A stretch of DNA of 5,924 nucleotides from the NCBI GenBank assembly GCA_016788685.1, contig JAEUSS010000295.1:1-5924 (forward strand). Reading direction: 5' to 3'. The notes beneath the pieces are model-generated. The model worked only from the letters and a program-made list of their open reading frames with translations, searched no databases and had not been told where the DNA came from. This DNA comes from Prolixibacteraceae bacterium. Lineage in GTDB: Bacteria > Bacteroidota > Bacteroidia > Bacteroidales > Prolixibacteraceae. Shown here piece by piece: positions 1 to 5,596 of the stretch (positions within the stretch are counted from its first letter, which is position 1; every line of letters begins with the position of its first letter). Position numbers and translations under genes: made by a program.

Positions 1-1421
1 TGTTCGACGAAATTGTGGCCGAATACAAATCATTCATCACCCAACTCGACGTTCCGGATGTGAATTTTATTCCGCTTTCGGCCCTGAAAGGCGAAAACGT
101 GGTGGAACCTACTACCCAGATGAAATGGTACCACGGCCCAAGCATGCTCGAATTCCTGGAATCGGTACACATCAGCAGCGACCGCAATTTCGACGACATG
201 CGTTTCCCGGTTCAGTACGTGCTTCGCCCCGATTTAGACTTCCGCGGATTCTCGGCACGCATTGCTTCAGGAATTGTGCGCAAAGGCGAGGAAATTATGG
301 TACTGCCTTCACGCAAAACTTCACGCATTAAAGAAATTATTACCTACGACGGAAGCCTCGACGAAGCTTTTCCGCCGCAATCGGTGACCCTTACGCTCGA
401 AGATGAGATCGACATTTCGCGTGGTGATATGATTGTTTATCCGGACAATCTGCCCCGGGTTGAACGTCATTTTGAAGCCATGCTCGTTTGGATGGACGAG
501 AAAGCTATGGACCCGTCCGTGCAATTCTTCCTCAAACATGCCAACAACACCACCCGCGTACGGTTTGACCTGATTAAATACAAAATCGATGTCAACACGC
601 TGCAGCGTTCTTCGGTCGACCATTTTGAACTGAATGAAATCGGCCGCGTAGTGATGACGACCAACAAAGCCATTTTCTTCGACCCCTATAAAAAGAACCG
701 CAGCACCGGATCGTTTATCCTGATCGACCCGATGACCAACAATACCGTGGCTGTCGGAATGATCATCGACAAGCTGAATGCTGAAGACTTACCGTCGAAA
801 ATTGTCGATGAGAAAACACTGGAAGCAAACAAATTGCGGATACACCAGGGCGAATGCCTGGTGCCTGAAAGCCTGCGCCAAAAACGCTACAACCAGAAAG
901 GCTCAACCATCTGGATTACCGGCTTACACGGTTCAGGTAAAAACGAGCTGGCCTTCACGCTCGAAAAAGAACTCTTCGATGCCGGGGCAACCGTTGTTTT
1001 ACTCGACGGAAGTTCCATCCGTTCGGGCTTAACCAAAGAACTCGATTATTCGGCCGCCGACCGCGCCGAACAGTTGCGCCGCGTGGCTCACATCAGCCGG
1101 TTGCTGAACGATCAGGGCATCATCACCATTTGTTCGTTTATTTCTCCGGATGAGCAGATTCGTCAGCAGGTGGTGCAGATTATCGGCGAAGACCGTTTCA
1201 AACTGGTATATATGGATGCGGACCTGGATTTCTGCAAAAACAATAAACCAGAACTGTATGAAAAATACGAAAAGGGACTGGCCGAAAACATTCCGGGAGT
1301 CGACCTGCAGTTCAGCATTCCGCAGAACCCCGACCTGGTTTTAAAGCCTGAAGACCGGGCACACAACGCACAAACCATTCTCGAATATCTGGCCGACAAC
1401 AAGATCTTCCCGATTGTTTAG
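1..1421 (+). CDS. cysNC: Sulfate adenylyltransferase subunit 1 fused to an APS-kinase-like domain (CysN-CysC), 5' truncated
   Basis: CysN is the GTPase subunit of ATP sulfurylase. With CysD it makes adenylylsulfate (APS) from sulfate and ATP in the cytoplasm; a CysC domain normally phosphorylates APS to PAPS. The frame is open from base 3 and gives 472 residues; the GTPase P-loop, switch and NKxD motifs lie left of the window. The GTP-binding G5 motif SALKG is at 78-92, followed by the EF-Tu-like beta-barrel domains (for example the [11 protein letters not shown] and DEIDISRGD stretches) to about base 780. The CysC-like domain runs from about 895 to 1421. It keeps the Walker A lysine (GLHGSGKN, 921-944) and ISP (1140-1148), but DGDN reads DGSS (1005-1016) and the usual KGLY and FTGI-SPYE motifs are altered, so kinase activity is doubtful. 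The CysN call is very firm; that the fused domain makes PAPS is not. The GTG at 15 is internal, not a start. Confidence 0.93.
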   Translation, partial: FDEIVAEYKSFITQLDVPDVNFIPLSALKGENVVEPTTQMKWYHGPSMLEFLESVHISSDRNFDDMRFPVQYVLRPDLDFRGFSARIASGIVRKGEEIMVLPSRKTSRIKEIITYDGSLDEAFPPQSVTLTLEDEIDISRGDMIVYPDNLPRVERHFEAMLVWMDEKAMDPSVQFFLKHANNTTRVRFDLIKYKIDVNTLQRSSVDHFELNEIGRVVMTTNKAIFFDPYKKNRSTGSFILIDPMTNNTVAVGMIIDKLNAEDLPSKIVDEKTLEANKLRIHQGECLVPESLRQKRYNQKGSTIWITGLHGSGKNELAFTLEKELFDAGATVVLLDGSSIRSGLTKELDYSAADRAEQLRRVAHISRLLNDQGIITICSFISPDEQIRQQVVQIIGEDRFKLVYMDADLDFCKNNKPELYEKYEKGLAENIPGVDLQFSIPQNPDLVLKPEDRAHNAQTILEYLADNKIFPIV

Positions 1422-1447
1422 AGAAAATTTCAGACAAGAAAATATCA

Positions 1448-1477
1448 GACAAAAGACTCAGAAATGGGTCTTTTGTC
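1448..1477. terminator. Bidirectional intrinsic terminator between convergent genes
   Basis: Ten perfect base pairs (gacaaaagac with gtcttttgtc) extend by T·G, C-G and A-T pairs to a 13-bp stem closed by a GAAA loop (1461-1464). It begins 27 nt after the cysNC stop and lies 39 nt beyond the peroxiredoxin stop on the other strand. The T-rich right arm and short following GTTT serve the plus strand; a loose T-rich tract (tgatattttc) follows on the minus strand. The hairpin is plain in the sequence; two-way termination is inferred from its place between converging genes. Confidence 0.75.
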
Positions 1478-1516
1478 GTTTCGGAGCAATGGCAAACACG
1501 TGTGCCGGATAACAAA

Positions 1517-2017
1517 TCAAGCATTTTGCCGGATGACTTCCAGCGCCACTTCCACGTGTTTCTGAGGCGAAATCTGCGATTTGAAGATTTTGACCAGCCG
1601 GCCTTCGGGGTTAAAAATGTAGGTCACTCGCCCCGGTATCAGCCCAAACCAGTCGGAAGGAACACCAAGCATTTTCCGGAGTTCACCGGCCGTATCGGAT
1701 AGCAGCGAAAAAGGCAACTGATACTTTTGCCTGAACCGGGCATGTGTGACGGGGCGATCGCTGCTCACCCCGTAAACCTGGGCTCCGGCCTCAACCAGCT
1801 CGCGAAACGAATCGCGAAAACTACAGGCCTCGATCACACATCCCTTGGTGTCGTCTTTCAAATAAAAGTACAGAACAAGATACCTTCCGGTTAATGCCGA
1901 AATATCTACAGGCTGATGATTCTCGTCATTCAGAATAAAATGCGGAAGTTTATCTCCGGGCTTCAGTTGCTTCACAGGCTCCAAGGATTTTGTTTTTAAT
2001 GATTTAATGATTAGCAA
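1517..2017 (-). CDS. bcp: Peroxiredoxin, PrxQ/BCP type (AhpC/TSA family)
   Basis: This is a thiol peroxidase that reduces hydrogen peroxide and organic hydroperoxides with electrons from thioredoxin. The protein has 166 residues. The peroxidatic cysteine is C60 in DDTKGC, aligned with the family's TPGC, so the usual proline is a lysine. C65 sits five residues later, the resolving-cysteine position of E. coli BCP-like PrxQ enzymes, giving an atypical 2-Cys cycle. Thr57 and the conserved arginine (R130, in GRVTYIF) complete the expected site. No signal peptide is seen, so it is probably cytoplasmic. It is the last gene of the redox operon, 27 nt after the thioredoxin gene. The start is uncertain: no in-frame ATG precedes the domain, an in-frame TGA lies two codons upstream of the TTG at 2017, and a GTG at 1975 would give a more typical N-terminus. 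Confidence 0.9.
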   Translation of the reverse strand: MLIIKSLKTKSLEPVKQLKPGDKLPHFILNDENHQPVDISALTGRYLVLYFYLKDDTKGCVIEACSFRDSFRELVEAGAQVYGVSSDRPVTHARFRQKYQLPFSLLSDTAGELRKMLGVPSDWFGLIPGRVTYIFNPEGRLVKIFKSQISPQKHVEVALEVIRQNA

Positions 2018-2044
2018 ACTTCACTAAACCTCTTATTACGATTG

Positions 2045-2344
2045 TTATAAAATTTCGCGCAAGGCAATGGAAATATCGTGAACCTGCTGTACGCCTGTTC
2101 CGCTCCACTGAATTTTTCCGGACTGAAATACCACGACCGTTGGTATATTCTGAACTTTACATGAAGTTGCAATGTCAGGATAGTGATCGACATTTACTTT
2201 CAAAATGCGCACATGCTCTTTAAATTGTCCTTTCACTTCTTTCAGGATGGGCGGCATCATCCGGCACGGCACACACCAGTCGGCATAAAAATCGACCAGC
2301 ACAGGCTTGTGAGAGTTTACAATATGGTAAAAACGTCTATTCAT
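2045..2344 (-). CDS. Thioredoxin, short form with WCVPC active site
   Basis: This is a 99-residue single thioredoxin domain. The active site W23-C-V-P-C27 has valine where classical thioredoxins have glycine. The buried aspartate (D18, in VDFYADWC) and the cis-proline (P68, in NIPTV) are present. An additional cysteine, C62, lies a few residues before the cis-proline. There is no signal peptide, so a cytoplasmic disulfide reductase is expected. The N-terminus is about ten residues shorter than E. coli TrxA, which shortens or removes the first strand. The start is supported by a Shine-Dalgarno-like GGAGG six bases upstream and by the 8-nt overlap with the preceding gene's end, suggesting translational coupling. 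The following peroxiredoxin gene is the obvious candidate substrate; that pairing is inference from position. Confidence 0.92.
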   Translation of the reverse strand: MNRRFYHIVNSHKPVLVDFYADWCVPCRMMPPILKEVKGQFKEHVRILKVNVDHYPDIATSCKVQNIPTVVVFQSGKIQWSGTGVQQVHDISIALREIL

Positions 2345-2552
2345 GCTCAGCCTCCCGTTTCATGATGAAGCTGCCCAACAAGTCGGCCAGCAAATATCCC
2401 AACGCCAGTCCCCAGAGTGTTGAGAAATACCAAACGGATTTGATTGCACAGGTCCCGCTCGTACATCCTTCCAATTTCCAATAAAGGAATCCTCCAACCG
2501 CACCCAAAGCGGAAAAAATAACTTTCACCCAAAACAATCGTCGTCTGTTCAT
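2337..2552 (-). CDS. Small two-helix membrane protein with a GCxSGxC loop (DUF6132-like)
   Basis: This 71-residue protein has two hydrophobic segments, about residues 8-27 and 40-63, joined by a short loop holding G29-C30-T-S-G-T-C35. The N-terminus is basic (MNRRRLFWVK) and the C-terminus charged (KREAEHE), fitting a hairpin with both ends in the cytoplasm and the cysteine loop outside; that topology is inferred from the positive-inside rule. The layout with a GGxLYW helix and a GCxSGTC loop matches my memory of the uncharacterised DUF6132 family of Bacteroidota; no function is known to me. It is the first gene of the redox operon, overlapping the thioredoxin start by 8 nt (atgaatag). The ATG at 2552 is preceded by an AT-rich leader with no clear Shine-Dalgarno site. 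A thiol-linked role is suggested only by the cysteines and neighbours. Confidence 0.8.
   Translation of the reverse strand: MNRRRLFWVKVIFSALGAVGGFLYWKLEGCTSGTCAIKSVWYFSTLWGLALGYLLADLLGSFIMKREAEHE
2351..2355 (-). promoter_or_regulatory. Ribosome binding site of the thioredoxin gene
   Basis: On the minus strand GGAGG is followed by six bases (ctgagc) and the ATG at 2344. It lies inside the last codons of the upstream membrane-protein gene. It is the clearest Shine-Dalgarno match in a window whose other starts have AT-rich leaders, and it fixes the thioredoxin start. Confidence 0.6.
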
Positions 2553-2610
2553 TCTAACATTTTAGAGTTTTAAAACAAAGCGATTCCGGTTTAGTTCGCC
2601 TTTCAGAAAT

Positions 2611-2636
2611 AAAAAATAGATATCTGCCATAGATAT
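2611..2636 (-). terminator. Possible weak terminator after the cupin gene
   Basis: On the minus strand, arms ATATCT and AGATAT flank a 5-base loop (hairpin 2620-2636) and are followed by a run of six Ts (2616-2611). The stem is short and AT-only apart from one pair, so termination would be weak. Its position, about 105 bases after the cupin stop and before the redox operon, suits a boundary between two transcription units. Confidence 0.3.
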
Positions 2637-2692
2637 TTTTGATACCTCTGTCAACGTGCCGAATCTATTATCCGAAACAGTAAAAGTCTGGT

Positions 2693-2716
2693 GATGTTTT
2701 CAGGCAGATGTTTTCA
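2693..2716. repeat. Pair of 10-bp direct repeats in the intergenic region
   Basis: GATGTTTTCA occurs exactly at 2693-2702 and again at 2707-2716, a 14-bp period. It lies between the cupin stop and the redox operon start, about 140 bp upstream of the latter. It could be a binding site for a regulator or chance; nothing else in the sequence decides it. Confidence 0.35.
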
Positions 2717-2741
2717 TCCGGTTTCCGGAAGATACTGGCGC

Positions 2742-3080
2742 TTACCTGATGAATTCCTGACGAACCGGGTTAAAGCTGTCGATCAGCCGGGCGGCTGACG
2801 ATAACAACCGGATCGTATGCTTTTTTCCGGAAGGCACGGCAAACATATCGCCGGACTGAAGGTGTTGTTCGGGTTCGCCTTCGCAGTAAAAAATAATTTC
2901 TCCGGAAGCAATGTAACAGGTTTGCTCGTGCGGGTGTGAATGAAAAGGTTCGGCTTCAGCCCATGGCCCATCGGTGAAATCGACAATGACGGTCATCAGA
3001 TTGGGCGTAAATATGATGCGCCGTTCCAAGCCTTCGCGAACGATTTGCGGCGTACTTTCCGTGAATTTTAGTATAGTCAT
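2742..3080 (-). CDS. Small single-domain cupin, KdgF-like
   Basis: This 112-residue protein is one beta-barrel cupin domain. Motif 1 reads H47-S-H49-P-H-E-Q53, and motif 2 (GDMFAVPSGKKH, residues 77-88) ends in H88. The set H47, H49, Q53, H88 corresponds in kind and spacing to the metal ligands I recall for KdgF, the cupin that linearises 4,5-unsaturated uronates released from pectin or alginate. This supports a sugar-acid or keto-sugar conversion role, but small cupins are diverse and no uronate lyase or KDG-pathway gene is visible here. No signal peptide is seen, so it is probably cytoplasmic. It follows the PmoA-like gene by 38 nt on the same strand and is likely co-transcribed. The ATG at 3080 gives a normal family length. 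Confidence 0.82.
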   Translation of the reverse strand: MTILKFTESTPQIVREGLERRIIFTPNLMTVIVDFTDGPWAEAEPFHSHPHEQTCYIASGEIIFYCEGEPEQHLQSGDMFAVPSGKKHTIRLLSSAARLIDSFNPVRQEFIR

Positions 3081-3118
3081 TTGTTGAACAATTACTTAGA
3101 AAGAAATAATTCCGACAG

Positions 3119-4024
3119 CTATTTTACTGCCTTTTTAATTTGTCTGGCAGTCAGATCGCCCTGATAGATCAGGAGTGAATAATTGAGCACCAAAGGTTCG
3201 TCAAATGGAATCGCCACCGGCTGACGCCCCGGATAAGCAGCATTTTGCATACTTGCTTTTTTACGAATAATCCAATGGCCGGAAGGTGACGGATTCGACG
3301 GATTACTCCGGATTACAATACCGCCCGTCCCTCCGTTTTTGAGGTAAGAACCGGCAATTTTCAATGTATTCCCGGCCTCAACAGCATTAATGTCTGGCTC
3401 AACAATTCCCTTTTCTCCGTAAAAAGTAATATTTTCAGGAAGTTTTAAACGCACCGAAAAACCGCTGTAGCCCTTTTCATCGTCTGACCCGCCCATACTA
3501 AACCAATCAGTGAGCGGTTTAAGCTGAATCGTAAAATCGATACGCCGGTAATTCTTCTTCCGGGGATACATCGTGATGGTCGTTTCTTCTTTCAGGTAGG
3601 CTTCCGAACCGCTTTTCCAGAAAGGCGATTTCCAGTCGACCTCGGTTTTCAATATTCCGGCTCCTTTTTGCTGTCTGAATTCGAGATCGGTAATTTTCTG
3701 CTCAAAATTTTTCAACTCCCACCCGTCCGCAACCGGTTTATCCTTAATCAGAATCTGATGCCAGGCCCAGAATACCCCGCGGTGGTGCAAATGATCAGCC
3801 GGAAAATCTTCGGTTAACCGGGCTCCATCCATTCCGTAAAGCGGATGAATGTAATTGCACCGGCTGTATTGCCCGTCTTTATCCTTTGGAGTTCGCTGAA
3901 AGAAGCAAATACTGTCTTTGCCTTCCATAAAAAGGAAACCTCCCTCTTTGACCACCATATTAACCTGGGTAAAGCCGCTAAGCGACAAGCCCGTCAGCAG
4001 GATGGCCGGTATCAGTTTTAGCAT
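3119..4024 (-). CDS. Secreted PmoA-like protein (DUF6807 family)
   Basis: The protein has 301 residues. A Sec signal peptide is visible: the basic start MLK, a hydrophobic core to about residue 18, and a probable cleavage near GFTQ-V (about residue 20). The hallmark block follows at residues 55-91: R-x-NYIHPLYG, then LTEDFP, then the histidine-rich DHLHHRG and FWAWHQ (H78, H80, H81). The C-terminal strands include a VAIPFDEPLVLNY stretch. This family was once labelled methane oxygenase PmoA, but it has no relation in sequence or topology to the membrane methane monooxygenase, and that name should not be read as function. Its members commonly sit beside Gfo/Idh oxidoreductases and DUF1080 proteins in glycan-degrading bacteria, as here. 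The reaction is not known to me. It starts 206 bases after the oxidoreductase stop, with a hairpin and a possible promoter in between. Confidence 0.87.
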   Translation of the reverse strand: MLKLIPAILLTGLSLSGFTQVNMVVKEGGFLFMEGKDSICFFQRTPKDKDGQYSRCNYIHPLYGMDGARLTEDFPADHLHHRGVFWAWHQILIKDKPVADGWELKNFEQKITDLEFRQQKGAGILKTEVDWKSPFWKSGSEAYLKEETTITMYPRKKNYRRIDFTIQLKPLTDWFSMGGSDDEKGYSGFSVRLKLPENITFYGEKGIVEPDINAVEAGNTLKIAGSYLKNGGTGGIVIRSNPSNPSPSGHWIIRKKASMQNAAYPGRQPVAIPFDEPLVLNYSLLIYQGDLTARQIKKAVK

Positions 4025-4048
4025 TTCGTCAGTTTTAGTTCGGAGTTG

Positions 4049-4084
4049 CTAAAATAGCCAGAAGGATCGATAATTAAACAACAA
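4049..4084 (-). promoter_or_regulatory. Possible promoter of the PmoA-like/cupin gene pair
   Basis: On the minus strand, tandem TTGTTG (4084-4079) lies 22 bases before TATTTTAG (4056-4049). This resembles the Bacteroidota pattern TTG at -33 and TAnnTTTG at -7, with one mismatch in the -7 element and slightly long spacing. The start codon of the PmoA-like gene follows 24 bases later. The match is suggestive only. Confidence 0.3.
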
Positions 4085-4130
4085 TCAGGCAATAACTTGA
4101 GATTTGCTTTTCCGGCGTATGAAAAGAAGA

Positions 4131-4169
4131 GAGGTTGTCATAAAAAGTCAATACTTTCCAGACAACCTC
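4131..4169 (-). terminator. Long hairpin after the oxidoreductase gene, probable terminator or mRNA 3'-end structure
   Basis: Nine perfect pairs (gaggttgtc with gacaacctc) continue inward through G·T wobbles and an AAAGT/ACTTT helix to an ATTG loop. The result is about 17 pairs with a single bulge. It begins 61 nt after the oxidoreductase stop and is followed on the minus strand by TCTTCTTTTC, a poor but pyrimidine-rich tail. It could terminate most transcription there or protect the upstream mRNA while allowing read-through into the PmoA-like gene. Confidence 0.6.
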
Positions 4170-4230
4170 CGGGTTCATTTCTACAGAATTGCGACCGGTC
4201 TTAATCGCGGTCTGTCCATCTGCGTTTTTC

Positions 4231-5577
4231 TTACAGTTTGGGTTCCCAGCCTTTATGATATTCGCGGCCCCAGAGTTTCATGCCGTCTTTGTCGAGAATA
4301 CGGCCGGTTTGGGCATTCACCTTAAATGATTTGTTAATCCGCGACGAAATATTGGCGTAATGACACATCATCTGGCTGATTGCTCCTTCTTCGATCGGCG
4401 AATTCAGTTTTGCTTCTTTTCCGCGGATTACGTTAAAGAAATTGACAATGTGCCCGTCGGTCATGTCGCCACCGCCACCTAAAGCAGTCCCGGCTTCACT
4501 TCCCGATGATTTGCTGTCTTTCACTTTCTTTCCCATGCGGTCGAAAAGCGTGTATCCGTCACGGTTCACAAATACAGTACCTTCCGAACCATAGATAATT
4601 GTTCCGCGATCAGCCCCGTAGGTTTTGTGTCCGTTCCGGCTTTTTCCGTCCCATTTGATGATTTTATTTCCGGGGAAACGGAAAGTTGCATCCATCGTGT
4701 CGTACATTTCCCAGCCATCGTTCAGGAAATGACGTTTGGCAGCTTCAACATCCACGTACTCGGGATATTTAACCTGAAGCGCCCAGCGGGCAATATCCAG
4801 CTCGTGCGTAGCGTTATTGCCGGTTTCTGCTGTTCCCCAGTTCCATCCGTACCAGTGCCAGTTATAATCCCAGATGTCATGCATGTATTCAACCCGCGGA
4901 GCCGGTCCCTGAAAAAGTTCCCAGTCCAGGCCATCGGGAACCGGAGCTTTTTTAGGAACCGGACATTCGCCACGGTTGTTGGCGTAAAAAGCAACCGCTT
5001 TATACACATCGCCAATCACCCCTTTATGAATCTCGGAAATGATTTCCCGCGACTCGCCGGACGAACGCTGCTGGTTTCCCATCTGCACAACCTTGCCGTA
5101 TTTTTGCTGAAAAGCAACGAGCAATTCACCTTCGCGCGGATTATGGCTGCATGGTTTCTCAATGTAAACGTGTTTGCCTGCCTGCATAGCCAGCCAGGTG
5201 CCAGGTGCATGCCAGTGGTCGGGAGTGGCGTTAAAAATGACATCCACACTCTGATCGGCAAATACCTCGCGGATATCGTTTACCAGCGTTGCTTTTCCTG
5301 AAACTTTTCCGGCCAGATCTTTACCTGCTTTTTCGCGCTGCTTTTTCATCACATCGCAAATGTAAGCCACGTCCACATTGTTATTCTTGTCTTTCAACGC
5401 CGAATAATAAGCACTTACACGGCGCCCGCAGCCCATCAGGGCCACACTGAGACGATCGTTGGCGCCTATGATGCGTGAATAACTTTTGGCACTAAAACCG
5501 GAGACAGCTCCCCCAATAGTAATACCGGCGGCTCCAACGGCCACATTCCGGATAAATTCTCTTCGATTTGTACTCAT
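4231..5577 (-). CDS. Tat-exported Gfo/Idh/MocA family oxidoreductase
   Basis: The protein has 448 residues. It starts with a Tat signal (NRREFIRN with R5-R6, then a hydrophobic stretch to about residue 28), so it is exported folded, with cofactor bound, to the periplasm or cell surface. A Rossmann domain follows: VALMGCGRRV (45-54), ATPDHWHAP (117-125) and the hallmark E140-K-P142. The C-terminal alpha/beta domain contains an aromatic-rich patch (HDIWDYNWHWYGWNWG, 233-248) and HELDIARW (258-265), typical of the Tat-signal branch of the family. Such enzymes oxidise or reduce sugar hydroxyls with bound NAD(P)(H). The third glycine of the nucleotide loop is replaced by valine (V54). The gene lies about 20 nt after the DUF1080 gene, probably in one operon, which suggests C3 oxidation of a glycoside. 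The exact substrate cannot be read. ATG at 5577, no clear Shine-Dalgarno site. Confidence 0.93.
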   Translation of the reverse strand: MSTNRREFIRNVAVGAAGITIGGAVSGFSAKSYSRIIGANDRLSVALMGCGRRVSAYYSALKDKNNNVDVAYICDVMKKQREKAGKDLAGKVSGKATLVNDIREVFADQSVDVIFNATPDHWHAPGTWLAMQAGKHVYIEKPCSHNPREGELLVAFQQKYGKVVQMGNQQRSSGESREIISEIHKGVIGDVYKAVAFYANNRGECPVPKKAPVPDGLDWELFQGPAPRVEYMHDIWDYNWHWYGWNWGTAETGNNATHELDIARWALQVKYPEYVDVEAAKRHFLNDGWEMYDTMDATFRFPGNKIIKWDGKSRNGHKTYGADRGTIIYGSEGTVFVNRDGYTLFDRMGKKVKDSKSSGSEAGTALGGGGDMTDGHIVNFFNVIRGKEAKLNSPIEEGAISQMMCHYANISSRINKSFKVNAQTGRILDKDGMKLWGREYHKGWEPKL

Positions 5578-5596
5578 GGTTCGTTGATTTATATTT

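Noticed and set aside
321..623. Minus-strand open frame of 100 codons
   Set aside because: It is antisense to the conserved CysN beta-barrel domains and has no family features.
1430..1452. Direct repeat TCAGACAA at 1430-1437 and 1445-1452
   Set aside because: It is short, and the second copy is part of the terminator stem; there is no sign of separate function.
2333..2552. Both the membrane protein and thioredoxin begin with MNRR
   Set aside because: Four residues with different codons are too short to show duplication, and the rest of the proteins are unrelated.
2649..2654. Perfect TTGACA on the minus strand upstream of the redox operon
   Set aside because: The element 17 bases downstream (TATGGC) is a poor -10, and Bacteroidota primary sigma factors do not normally use the TTGACA/TATAAT pattern, so I did not call a promoter.
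3119..4024. Reading the PmoA-like gene as a methane monooxygenase subunit
   Set aside because: The protein is secreted, has no multi-pass membrane segments and matches the family only through a misleading historical name.
4627..5301. Long open frame of 224 codons on the plus strand
   Set aside because: It lies antisense within the well-supported Gfo/Idh gene, and its translation shows no recognisable domain; it is a by-product of that gene's codon use.
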